Assembly: GCA_036403035.1 (NCBI GenBank)
Contig: DASWRT010000219.1
Span: 1 to 11,145 of the forward strand
Direction of reading: 5' to 3'
DNA from: DASWRT01 sp036403035
Lineage (GTDB): Bacteria; Pseudomonadota; Alphaproteobacteria; ATCC43930; CGMCC-115725
Length of the DNA: 11,145 nt
The position numbers were made by a program, and so were the translations under genes. Under the pieces are notes generated by a model, which was not told the DNA's origin, made no database searches, and saw nothing but the letters and a program-made list of their open reading frames with translations. Shown piece by piece: positions 1 through 5,835 of the stretch (positions are counted from its first letter, which is position 1; each line of letters starts with the position of its first letter).

Positions 1-159
1 CGCGTCCGCCGCATCCGCCGCGTCCGCCGTGACGATGGTGATCTGCTCCGCCGCCACCCCGAGATGCCGCAGCAGCAGCGGCAGCACGCCTTGGCCGATG
101 CTCCCGAAACCGACCATCACGATCCGGCCCGGATAGGCCACATGCCTGATGTCAGTCAT
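1..159 (-). CDS. hss: Homospermidine synthase, N-terminal fragment (gene runs off the left edge)
   Basis: Homospermidine synthase makes the polyamine sym-homospermidine from putrescine (or spermidine plus putrescine) with bound NAD+, in the cytosol. Only the first 53 residues are present. They hold the start of a Rossmann fold: a beta strand (RIVMVGF) followed by the dinucleotide loop G17-F-G-S-I-G22, then QGVLPLLLRH. That combination, a glycine loop directly followed by a 'GVLPLLLRH'-like helix, is characteristic of bacterial homospermidine synthases of the saccharopine dehydrogenase-like superfamily; the full protein is usually about 470-480 aa. The ATG is preceded by GGAGAG with a 5-base gap, which fixes the start. 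The last visible residues are an Ala-Asp-Ala triplet repeated three times, an unusual low-complexity stretch just after the second beta strand. Other saccharopine dehydrogenase-like oxidoreductases are possible but fit less well. Confidence 0.8.
   Translation of the reverse strand, partial: MTDIRHVAYPGRIVMVGFGSIGQGVLPLLLRHLGVAAEQITIVTADAADAADA
2..28. repeat. Three tandem 9-bp units inside hss
   Basis: Three head-to-tail copies of a 9-mer, GCGTCCGCC / GCATCCGCC / GCGTCCGCC, differ at one base. On the coding (minus) strand they encode Ala-Asp-Ala repeated three times. The unit is a multiple of three, so changes in copy number would keep the reading frame. It lies at the window edge, so the array may be longer than seen. 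Confidence 0.6.
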
Positions 160-219
160 GGTCAGCTCTCCGGTGTTCTCCCCCAAGGCGCACCAATCGC
201 ATCCGTCCGGCGGTTTCGC

Positions 220-242
220 AAGCTGCTGAAACACCGCAGCTT
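220..242. other. Hairpin in the leader between the 61-aa gene and hss
   Basis: Seven-base arms AAGCTGC and GCAGCTT are separated by nine bases. The hairpin lies in the 128-base gap between the stop of the 61-aa gene and the start of hss, both read on the minus strand. There is no T-run beside it. It could end or slow transcription of the upstream gene, or sit in the hss 5' leader. No polyamine-sensing element is recognised. Confidence 0.3.
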
Positions 243-287
243 CCCCAGAGGGCTGCCGACGGTGAAAGGCGCCCGTCGCGGCGTCGG

Positions 288-473
288 TTATGATTGAGAA
301 TCGAATTCGGCTGCGGCGCGGATCTCGCCGCCGACCCGTTCCAGCATTTCCGCGATCGCCTGTGCCTCCAGGGCGAGCTGGCGCAGATGCGTTCGGGTCC
401 TCGCCGTCGTGGCCTCGGCGGCGAGACGCAGGTAGCGTTCGGCGCGGACTCGATGTTCGTGCGGCGCATTCAT
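288..473 (-). CDS. Small helical hypothetical protein, 61 aa
   Basis: The function is not recognised. The chain is almost entirely predicted helix, with a heptad-like spread of Leu/Ala and many charged residues (HRVRAERYLRLAAEA at 7-21, then LRQLALEAQAIAEMLERV at 29-46). This resembles the many short helical proteins of unknown role in alphaproteobacteria that carry an 'AERYRxLAxEA' stretch. It is soluble, with no signal peptide or cysteine. The ATG at 473 is chosen because the helical segment starts just after it; the frame stays open to 575, but the upstream residues look non-coding. No good ribosome binding site precedes the ATG, which lowers confidence. It lies 128 bases upstream of hss on the same strand and could be co-transcribed. 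Confidence 0.5.
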   Translation of the reverse strand: MNAPHEHRVRAERYLRLAAEATTARTRTHLRQLALEAQAIAEMLERVGGEIRAAAEFDSQS

Positions 474-749
474 GGCATGGCAGGATCGAAGGAGAGGAGC
501 CGCAGGTTCTCGCCGGCCGTCCCGAGCGTTCAAGTGAAGTTTAGATGACATCGGACTATGGCGCGGCGGCCACATGCTTGAAGCCGCGGCATGTTCGGAT
601 TATGTCTTGGATGTTTCGCCCCGATGCGGCGCCCGGCAGCAGGCCGGCCCCCGCGGACGGGCATTTCTCGGAGCCTTTATGAGTTCTGGCAGTACGAGTT
701 CCTGACGTCGGGCGGCATCGCGTGCCGTCCATGGACAGTGGAGGCAACG

Positions 750-956
750 ATGGCTTTTGTACCGGCGTCGCGGGAAGTCCGTATGGCCTGCGACACTCTG
801 AAGACCCTGATCGCGCGGGGCGGCGAGCAAGCCGCCGCGGCGCGGACGATCCTCGACAACGGCACCCTGTTCCTCGCCTACGTCCGCTGGCAACGCAGCG
901 GCGGCGGCGGTTCGGCGACGGAGGACGACCACCCTCGGCACGGCGGCCGAGCGTAG
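750..956 (+). CDS. Small hypothetical protein, 68 aa
   Basis: The function is not recognised. The start is well marked: GTGGAGG lies 5 bases before the ATG at 750. The frame is open upstream to 591, but those residues (Arg/Pro-rich) look non-coding. Residues 1-48 look like two amphipathic helices (SREVRMACDTLKTLIARGG and AAAARTILDNGTLFLAYVRW). A glycine run follows at 52-55, then a polar, probably disordered tail ending in HPRHGGRA. There is no membrane segment or signal peptide. A GGCGGC/GCCGCC stem (942-947 with 971-976) brackets the stop codon and may help end the message. The next gene, DUF1003, starts 124 bases downstream on the same strand. Confidence 0.55.
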   Translation: MAFVPASREVRMACDTLKTLIARGGEQAAAARTILDNGTLFLAYVRWQRSGGGGSATEDDHPRHGGRA

Positions 957-1080
957 ATTTCTGCGCCGCAGCCGCCTTCGGGCCCGGTCTCGCATGACGC
1001 GGAACCGGCCGGCGGCACTCACACGCGCCGCCCACCCACCTTCGTCCCGCCCGCAACGCTATCGCCGAGGAGCGTCCGCC

Positions 1081-1641
1081 ATGCGGAACACCACCGAGGT
1101 CCGCCGTCTCGCCCATCACCTGCTGCATGCCGGCCTGTCGCCGCTGCCCGACCGGGAGCGGCGCGTCATTTCCCGCGTCGCCCGGCGCGTGCATGTCGCG
1201 CGCAATCTGAACGACGCCTTCGACGAGCATCTGAGCTTCGGTCACCGGCTCGCCGACAAGGTCGCGATCTTCGGCGGCTCGTGGTCATTCATTTTCGGCT
1301 TTTCGATCTGCCTCGTGGCATGGGCGGTGCTCAACACCACCGTCCTGGCGGGACGCGCGTTCGATCCTTATCCCTATGTCTTCCTCAACCTGCTGCTCTC
1401 AATGGTCGCCGCGTTGCAGGCGCCGGTGATCATGATGAGCCAGAACCGGCAGGCGGCTAAGGACCGTCTGGCGGCGGCGCTCGACTACGAGGTGAACCTC
1501 AAGTCCGAGACGGAGATCGCCGTTCTGCACGACAAGGTCGATCGGCTCCAGGCGCAGCTCGACGAGCTGATCGCGCTCCAGCGGACGCACTGCCCGCCGC
1601 AGCCGACGCTGGTAGACCGCGCCGAGCCGATCGCGGCCTGA
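1081..1641 (+). CDS. DUF1003 family membrane protein
   Basis: This is a small inner-membrane protein of the DUF1003 family; no biochemical role is established for the family. The 186 residues show the family layout. A charged N-terminal region (1-60) precedes two transmembrane helices, about 67-90 (WSFIFGFSICLVAWAVLNTT) and 98-119. The signature FDPYPYVFLNLLLS (94-107) and QAPVIMMSQNRQAAKDR (113-129) is very typical. A soluble helical tail (145-168) reads like a short coiled coil (EIAVLHDKVDRLQAQLDEL). Both ends should be cytosolic. The ATG at 1081 is preceded by GAGGAG 8 bases away; the frame is open back to 994, but that extension has no binding site and is Arg/Pro-rich. A 12-bp hairpin follows the stop. 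Confidence 0.9.
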   Translation: MRNTTEVRRLAHHLLHAGLSPLPDRERRVISRVARRVHVARNLNDAFDEHLSFGHRLADKVAIFGGSWSFIFGFSICLVAWAVLNTTVLAGRAFDPYPYVFLNLLLSMVAALQAPVIMMSQNRQAAKDRLAAALDYEVNLKSETEIAVLHDKVDRLQAQLDELIALQRTHCPPQPTLVDRAEPIAA

Positions 1642-1653
1642 CCGATCGCCTGC

Positions 1654-1680
1654 TCGGCATCGGTCGACGACCGATGCCGA
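1654..1680 (+). terminator. Hairpin behind the DUF1003 gene
   Basis: Twelve-base perfect arms, TCGGCATCGGTC and GACCGATGCCGA, flank a three-base loop (GAC), starting 12 bases after the DUF1003 stop. No T-run follows, so it is either a Rho-independent terminator of the T-poor kind common in GC-rich genomes or an mRNA 3'-end stabiliser. It is almost symmetric and would form in either strand. Confidence 0.55.
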
Positions 1681-1712
1681 AGGTATGAGGTGGTTCCCGT
1701 GAAAAACGCAGG

Positions 1713-1722
1713 GCAGATCTGC
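1713..1722. promoter_or_regulatory. Self-complementary 10-mer upstream of the DUF1127 gene
   Basis: GCAGATCTGC is a perfect 10-base palindrome about 80 bases before the DUF1127 start, in the only stretch that could hold its promoter. Arms AACGATC (from 1742) and GATCGTC (from 1767) lie between it and the gene. These could be operator half-sites, but no known binding motif is recognised. Confidence 0.2.
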
Positions 1723-1803
1723 AGGATAGGCTGACCCCCTAAACGATCTAGAAACCAGTGATGAGCGATCGTCCGGCGACTTGCAGTTTCGGGAGCTTGC
1801 GTG

Positions 1804-2037
1804 ATGTTCACGGCACTGTCTTCTGCTGACTTTTTGGGGCGGGTAAGGCGCTGGGCGGACCGGCGGGCGGGCGCGAGAGCCCTCGCCGGGCTGGATGACC
1901 GCATGCTGAGTGACCTGGGCGTATCGCGCAGCGATATCGACCGGGTGGCATGGTACGGGCCGGACCGGGCGATCCTGGCGGCAGACCCGGCGAACGACCG
2001 GGCTTCGCAAGCGTCGTGGCTGCGCCGCGCCGACTGA
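1804..2037 (+). CDS. DUF1127 (YjiS-like) small protein
   Basis: The 77-aa protein carries a DUF1127 domain at about residues 11-52. An Arg-rich helix (GRVRRWADRRAGARALAGL) is followed by the hallmark LDDRMLSDLGVSRSDID and VAWYG. DUF1127 proteins are short, basic and abundant in alphaproteobacteria. Some have been linked to RNA binding and to stress or nutrient responses, but the role of this one is unknown. At 77 aa it is longer than the roughly 50-aa minimal form and has an extra polar tail (53-77). GGGAG lies 8 bases before the ATG at 1804; a GTG three bases earlier is the alternative. A GC hairpin follows the stop. Confidence 0.85.
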   Translation: MFTALSSADFLGRVRRWADRRAGARALAGLDDRMLSDLGVSRSDIDRVAWYGPDRAILAADPANDRASQASWLRRAD

Positions 2038-2081
2038 ACGGGTCGGCGCCGGTCCGGGGTAGCGAGCCGATACGAAAATGA

Positions 2082-2100
2082 CCCCGCCCGGTGGGCGGGG
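2082..2100 (+). terminator. GC hairpin behind the DUF1127 gene
   Basis: Eight-base arms CCCCGCCC and GGGCGGGG have a three-base loop (GGT), 44 bases after the DUF1127 stop. There is no T-run. A further GACC/GGTC pairing lies outside it with unpaired bases. It is a probable T-poor terminator. Confidence 0.5.
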
Positions 2101-2393
2101 CCGAGGTCAATCGGTCAACGCATGGTGGATGGACCGCAGCGGAGCGACCTCACCCGTCGCGGTCTTACCCTGCTTTCATGACAGATATACGATCGCCGCG
2201 GACTGCGCCTTGACATCCTTGGCTGCGAGCCGCATTTCTATTGATGGCGCTGATTTGAGCTTCAGCTTGCGGGCGCTTGATAAATGCAGCTAAAGCGGGC
2301 CCGGCGGGCTGCCCGGCATCGATGCTGCGGCGGCTCTTTTTATTTGGCCGCCGGTGTCGGGCAGGGAACGGCCGCCGCCCGAGGAGACGAGAC
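2101..2393. other. Stretch without a recognisable gene, holding a T-run hairpin
   Basis: No convincing protein gene is seen here; the short open frames have no binding site and no domain. The stretch is less GC-rich than its surroundings. It has a TTGACA at 2211-2216 without a matching -10. Near its end is GCATCGATGC (2317-2326), a perfect palindrome. That is followed by a 7-bp stem CGGCGGC/GCCGCCG (2328-2334 with 2347-2353) whose 12-base loop contains TTTTT. The palindrome plus the T-run could act as a plus-strand terminator just ahead of the 81-aa gene, which would imply a short untranslated transcript from this stretch. Confidence 0.3.
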
Positions 2394-2639
2394 ATGAATC
2401 GTGACTCCCGGCCGGGTATCCGGGTTATCTCGGACCTTTCTTTCGATTTTCCCGACGAGCGGCCCCCGTCATGCGCGGCTGCCGGACGCGAGCAGGCGAA
2501 CGCGATGCGCGGCGCGGCGCTCCACTATATCCGTCAGTCGCTCGGCGCGCGCACGCTGAGCGCGGCCGACGAGCTCTGCACCCGCGCGCTTGAGCTTCAG
2601 GCGATGGCGCGGCGCATCGAGGAAGCCACGCACCACTGA
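2394..2639 (+). CDS. Small hypothetical protein, 81 aa
   Basis: The function is not recognised. The ATG at 2394 has GAGGAG a few bases upstream, which is why the start is placed here and not at the earlier in-frame codon at 2277. Residues 1-25 are polar with an acidic/aromatic patch (DLSFDFPDERP). Residues 30-80 look helical (REQANAMRGAALHYIRQSL; ADELCTRALELQAMARRIEEA), with two cysteines (at about 27 and 62). There is no membrane helix or signal peptide. The protein resembles the other short helical proteins in this window in size and style, but not clearly in sequence. It converges on the Pro/Gly-rich protein gene. Confidence 0.5.
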   Translation: MNRDSRPGIRVISDLSFDFPDERPPSCAAAGREQANAMRGAALHYIRQSLGARTLSAADELCTRALELQAMARRIEEATHH

Positions 2640-2649
2640 CGCCCGCCCG

Positions 2650-2665
2650 GCCTATCGAGATAGGC
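2650..2665. terminator. Small hairpin between two convergent genes
   Basis: Six-base arms GCCTAT and ATAGGC around a CGAG tetraloop lie in the 38-base gap between the 81-aa gene (plus) and the Pro/Gly-rich gene (minus). The position suits a bidirectional terminator, but no T-run is present. Confidence 0.4.
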
Positions 2666-2677
2666 GGTTCCCGGCGT

Positions 2678-4063
2678 TCAGGCGTGCCGTCTCCGCTCGC
2701 GCAAGGCCACGGCGAGCACCAAGATCGCCAAGGCAAGGGCCGGCCATGCCGGCGGCTCGCCGATCTTGAGCGGCTCGTCGGCCGTGGGCGGTGCATCGGA
2801 GCCGCCGGGCGTTCCGGGGTTTCCCGGCGGCAGTCCTTTCGGTGGGGTATTTCCGCCAGGGCCGCCGTCCGACTGTCCCGGTCCACCGGGGCCGGGTGGA
2901 TCTCCGGCGAGGACCGGCCCGCTTGGCCCGCTTCCAGGCGGATTTCCCGTGGGCGGCGTCGTCTCCGGCGTCGTGCCGCCGGGGGGCAAGCCTCCTGCGA
3001 CCGGCCCGTCCGTTCCGCCGGGTCCGCCTTTCCCGGGAGGAGACCCGTCGGGGTCTTTTCCGTTCCCGGTGGTTCCGCCGGGCGGGTTGCCGGCCGGGAG
3101 CGGCGGCAATGACGCGATCTGCGGCGTCGCAACTCCGCTATCGGGGGTAATGCGCGGCGGGAGACCGGCCCGTCCGGTTCCGAAATCGCCCAGCGACGCT
3201 CCCTGACCGATGATGAGCGGCCCTCCGGGCGGCGGCACCACGACCTGCGGACCGTCGCCGGCGTCGGCATCCGATGATCCGCGCAGCACGAGCGGCGGTG
3301 GTGCGTTCGCCCGTCCGCCGGATTGCCCCGCCATCCCGGCACCCGCGGAAGACGATGCGGGACCGGATAGTCCGCCGCCGCTGCCCGACGGGGATGGCGG
3401 CGTCGGCAGCCCGCCATCGGGTGCGGCGGCGTTGTTGGGCGGCGGCAACGTGCCGCCGGCATCCATGCGATGCGGCGTGCCGGCAGGCTCCGCCGCGGGC
3501 GCGCTGTCGCTCCGGCCGGCCTTACCGTTCAATGTCCCCTGGGTCGGCGCCGACCGTGCGCCATCGTCGAAATAGCCGGACACGGCACCGACCGCGGCCA
3601 TGCCGGCAGCGGTGAAGCATGCCATGCCGACGACCGCCAGCGCGATCGTCCGTGCGTTGCGCCGCTGCCGGTCGCGCCGCCGCGCCGCGCCGGGGAAGCC
3701 GACCGGCGGCCTCCGCATGGCCGGTGCCGGCAGCACCTCCGCGGCCGCCGCGGCCGGGCAGTCCAAAAGGTGGTCGTGCTCAAAGCGCCGCCACCGGTCG
3801 AGTTCGGCTTCCGCGGCCTCGCGGGCGGCGAGACGCCGTGGAACGAGCCGCTCTCGGCAGGAACAATCGACCATCGAAACCGTGCGCTCGACGGCGTCCG
3901 CCGCCGTCACGGCGCGGACGACGGCGACGGCGCGGCCGTCATAATCGACGGCGAAGATGCCGCCGCCCGGCGGCGCATCGTCGGACACGCCCCCGGACGA
4001 AGCCGCTGTAGATAGGGCGGCATCCGTCGCGATCATTCGTTCTGTCGTCGATCTTTTCCGCAT
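2678..4063 (-). CDS. Pro/Gly-rich membrane protein with PEP-CTERM-like C-terminal tail
   Basis: The protein is about 461 aa from the ATG at 4063; a GTG at 4078 and an ATG at 4036 are alternatives, and none has a clear binding site. Numbering below is from the GTG. Residues 1-142 look cytosolic and include C72-S-C74 and H101-D-H103 with C107, a possible metal site. A very basic stretch (132-143) precedes a transmembrane helix (about 145-168), so the rest should be periplasmic. Residues 172-440 are low complexity, dominated by Gly, Pro, Ser and Thr. The end shows E441-P-P-A-W, a hydrophobic segment (about 446-459) and RERRRHA. This tripartite tail resembles PEP-CTERM exosortase signals (E-P-x-x-W kept, the first Pro replaced by Gly). 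No known enzyme domain is seen. It is probably the last gene of an operon with DUF2336. A cell-envelope or matrix role is inferred only. Confidence 0.6.
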   Translation of the reverse strand: MRKRSTTERMIATDAALSTAASSGGVSDDAPPGGGIFAVDYDGRAVAVVRAVTAADAVERTVSMVDCSCRERLVPRRLAAREAAEAELDRWRRFEHDHLLDCPAAAAAEVLPAPAMRRPPVGFPGAARRRDRQRRNARTIALAVVGMACFTAAGMAAVGAVSGYFDDGARSAPTQGTLNGKAGRSDSAPAAEPAGTPHRMDAGGTLPPPNNAAAPDGGLPTPPSPSGSGGGLSGPASSSAGAGMAGQSGGRANAPPPLVLRGSSDADAGDGPQVVVPPPGGPLIIGQGASLGDFGTGRAGLPPRITPDSGVATPQIASLPPLPAGNPPGGTTGNGKDPDGSPPGKGGPGGTDGPVAGGLPPGGTTPETTPPTGNPPGSGPSGPVLAGDPPGPGGPGQSDGGPGGNTPPKGLPPGNPGTPGGSDAPPTADEPLKIGEPPAWPALALAILVLAVALRERRRHA

Positions 4064-4103
4064 CGGTTGTACGATCACGGAAAAAATCTACTTAAGCGTA
4101 AAC

Positions 4104-4116
4104 GGCTGGCGCAGCC
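4104..4116 (-). other. Short hairpin directly after the DUF2336 stop
   Basis: On the minus strand, GGCTG and CAGCC with a three-base loop begin right after the DUF2336 stop. A T-run (TTTTTT) follows about 18 bases later, too far for a standard intrinsic terminator. It may partly reduce read-through into the Pro/Gly-rich gene or be incidental. Confidence 0.25.
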
Positions 4117-5382
4117 TCAGGCACCGCCGGCCAGGGCCGTATCGAGCACGGCGCGCATCGTGTCCGGGTCGAGCGGGTAGAGGCCCTCGTGCGGACGTCG
4201 CACCCGCTGCGGCGGAAGGCGGGCGAGGCGGAGCTGGAGCTGGAGCGACGCTGCGGGCGACAGTCCGGCCCGCCACGCCAGCGCCATCACCGCGGACGCC
4301 GAACGCGTGCCCAGGACGCGCAGCACCGCCTCCACCGGCAGGCCCGCCATGTGCGCGAGCGCGCCGTGCGCGAAGTCGCGCCGGTCATTCTCGACCGCGT
4401 CGAGCAGGGTCCGCTCGTCGAGCCGTCCGCTTGCCGCCAGCGCCTCGATTTCGGCCTCGGCCGCGGTCCGTCCGGTCGTGGCCGGGGACAGCGCGCCCGG
4501 CGGCAGTGCCGCGATGCGCCGTCGCGCCGCAAGCCCGATCGCCGCCGCTGCCGCGTCGCCGATGCCGTGCCGCTCCGCGAGGACCCTGATGAGCGCGCTC
4601 GCGACGAAGCCGGCGATCCGCCGGGCGGCCCGTACCGACAGGTCGGGCCGGAACGCCAGCGGCTCGTGCCACGGGACGACGTCGCGCGCCCGGTCTATCA
4701 CGATGTCGAGCGTCTCCGCGCGGATCGCGGCGGACGGGTTGGCCAGCAGGTCGGCGACCGCGGGCACGTCGAAGGTGGCGACCACCGCGTCGCTGACCGC
4801 GGGCGGGACGCGGCGGCGGCGGGCGATCGCCGAGAGCGCGGCGCAGCCGATGCCGCCGGCGATCAGTTCCCGCAGGTCGGCATCGTCGAGCAGCGGCGAG
4901 TGCGCCAGGATCGGCGCCGAGACCAGTTCGTCGAGGTCGCGGGCCAGCCGCAGCGCGACGAGCTTCGGCACGTACGGCGACTCCTTGATCGCCTCGGCGA
5001 GCACCGCCCGGACGCGCGGCAGCCGATCCTCGGCGAGGGTTTCCAGCGTCGTCACGGTCGCTTCGCGCACCGCCGCGGCCTGGGCGGTCGCGAGATCGGG
5101 GAGCAGCCGACCGATCTTGCGCGCCAGTTCCTCCCGGACGATGTCGTCGCCGTCGCGGGCGAGCCGGGGGTGCGCCTGCGCCGGCGTCCGCGGGTTGGCG
5201 GCGACACCGCGGCGGACCGATGGCGCCGGATCTTCGACGAGGTAATAGAGAACTTCCGGCGGCGCGTCGCCGCGCTCCGCGAGCGCACGCCGATCCTCGA
5301 CCGCCGGGCTCCGTGCGAGCGTCACGGCGGCCTCATAGGTGAGGAGCGGGGGATGCTTACCCGGCTGCGGCGGTTCTGCCAT
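4117..5382 (-). CDS. DUF2336 helical-repeat protein
   Basis: The 421-aa cytosolic protein belongs to the DUF2336 family, which is found mainly in alphaproteobacteria and has no assigned function. Repeated helix pairs of HEAT type run through residues 30-230: APPEVLYYLVEDPAPSVRRGVAANP (40-64), then LAEDRLPRVRAVLAEAI and VPAVADLLANPSAAIRAETL. The segment SPLLDDADLRELIAGG with IARRRRVPPAVSDAVV (162-201) is the most typical family stretch. HEAT-like folds usually serve as binding scaffolds. There is no membrane segment or signal peptide. The ATG at 5382 lacks a visible Shine-Dalgarno sequence, which fits translation coupled to the 64-aa gene ending 33 bases upstream. The Pro/Gly-rich gene follows 53 bases downstream. 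Confidence 0.8.
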   Translation of the reverse strand: MAEPPQPGKHPPLLTYEAAVTLARSPAVEDRRALAERGDAPPEVLYYLVEDPAPSVRRGVAANPRTPAQAHPRLARDGDDIVREELARKIGRLLPDLATAQAAAVREATVTTLETLAEDRLPRVRAVLAEAIKESPYVPKLVALRLARDLDELVSAPILAHSPLLDDADLRELIAGGIGCAALSAIARRRRVPPAVSDAVVATFDVPAVADLLANPSAAIRAETLDIVIDRARDVVPWHEPLAFRPDLSVRAARRIAGFVASALIRVLAERHGIGDAAAAAIGLAARRRIAALPPGALSPATTGRTAAEAEIEALAASGRLDERTLLDAVENDRRDFAHGALAHMAGLPVEAVLRVLGTRSASAVMALAWRAGLSPAASLQLQLRLARLPPQRVRRPHEGLYPLDPDTMRAVLDTALAGGA

Positions 5383-5415
5383 GTCCGTGCGCGGAAGGGG
5401 ACCGGCGCGGTGCGG

Positions 5416-5610
5416 TCACGCGGCTACGGCCTCGCGGCAGGGCGGCGGCGGCAGGACGGCGGCAGGCTCGCCGTCGCAGTGGTCGCATGGCCCGCCCGGA
5501 TGCGCGCAGAGCTGTTCGACCGCGCGACGATCCGCACGGCGCTCGTCGTATGACGCCGGCTCGCGTACGCTCAGGGTCCTTTCCAGCCACTCGCTCCACA
5601 TCGCATCCAT
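5416..5610 (-). CDS. Small Cys-containing hypothetical protein, 64 aa
   Basis: The function is not recognised. The start is supported by GGAGG about 9 bases before the ATG at 5610. Residues 1-34 are amphipathic and charged (MWSEWLERTLSVREP). They are followed by C35-A-H37 and C42-D-H-C45 in a Gly/Pro-rich setting, then a Pro-rich tail with C58. The C-x6-C-x2-C spacing with nearby histidines looks like a small metal-binding knuckle, but four well-placed ligands are not certain. It is the first gene of the probable three-gene minus-strand operon with DUF2336 and the Pro/Gly-rich protein. An overlapping frame starting at 5635 is Arg/Pro-rich, runs into the DUF2336 gene and is less likely. Confidence 0.55.
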   Translation of the reverse strand: MDAMWSEWLERTLSVREPASYDERRADRRAVEQLCAHPGGPCDHCDGEPAAVLPPPPCREAVAA

Positions 5611-5622
5611 CCCTACTATCCT

Positions 5623-5706
5623 CCGGCCGTTTCATCGTGCCGGATCGCGCTTATCCCCGGGAGCGCGCTGCCCGTACTTGCCCGGCCGCTTCACGATGCC
5701 GGACCG
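5623..5706. repeat. Imperfect direct repeat, period 59 bp, upstream of the 64-aa gene
   Basis: Two 25-base copies, 5623-5647 and 5682-5706, match at 20 of 25 positions. Both keep CCGGCCG at the left and GCCGGA near the right. The left copy touches the ribosome binding site of the 64-aa gene. On the minus strand both copies contain a start-like codon followed by Lys-Arg-Pro codons. The right copy opens a 20-codon frame whose TGA overlaps the ATG in the left copy. The repeats may be regulator sites or a duplicated leader segment. Confidence 0.45.
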
Positions 5707-5718
5707 TCGTTGCATGCC

Positions 5719-5747
5719 GATGTCGCACTGGCGACATCTGATGTCGC
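5719..5747. promoter_or_regulatory. Three alternating octamers GATGTCGC / GCGACATC / GATGTCGC
   Basis: GATGTCGC at 5719-5726, its exact reverse complement GCGACATC at 5731-5738, and GATGTCGC again at 5740-5747. The spacers are four bases and one base. Two mutually exclusive hairpins or a three-half-site operator are possible. The site lies about 110 bases upstream of the 64-aa gene start, between it and the intrinsic terminator at 5801-5835, where the promoter of the DUF2336 operon should be. The binding protein is unknown. Confidence 0.45.
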
Positions 5748-5800
5748 ATCGGCGGCATCTTCCGACGACGAACACCGCCTTGCGGGGCGGGGCGAAGCGG

Positions 5801-5835
5801 CCAAAGAAAAAGCCGCCTCGCGATCCGCGGGCGGC
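5801..5835 (-). terminator. Intrinsic terminator, minus strand
   Basis: On the minus strand GCCGCC, a 12-base loop and GGCGGC are followed directly by TTTTTCTTT. This is the only element in the window with the full textbook form (GC stem plus T-run). It would end minus-strand transcription from the crotonase gene (stop 6023), or a small RNA starting near 5961. It also insulates the DUF2336 operon. Confidence 0.8.

Noticed and set aside
994..1080. A longer start for the DUF1003 protein at 994.
   Set aside because: The extra 29 residues are Arg/Pro-rich and outside the family domain, and the GAGGAG site fits the ATG at 1081.
2255..2283. TTGAGC and TGATAA with 17-base spacing as a promoter.
   Set aside because: The -10 matches only two of six consensus positions.
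2684..3206. Plus-strand open frames rich in Pro and Gly opposite the Pro/Gly-rich gene.
   Set aside because: Pro (CCN) and Gly (GGN) codons complement each other, so the opposite strand of such a gene is automatically open and Pro/Gly-rich. The minus frame is longer and has structured ends (basic stretch, two membrane helices).
4189..5553. A 454-codon open frame on the plus strand.
   Set aside because: It lies antisense to the DUF2336 and 64-aa genes, is extremely Arg-rich with no recognisable domain, and is a GC-rich shadow frame.
5357..5635. A 92-codon minus-strand frame starting in the direct repeat.
   Set aside because: It overlaps the DUF2336 start and is Arg/Pro/Ala-rich. The 64-aa frame is better spaced from the GGAGG and has more protein-like composition.
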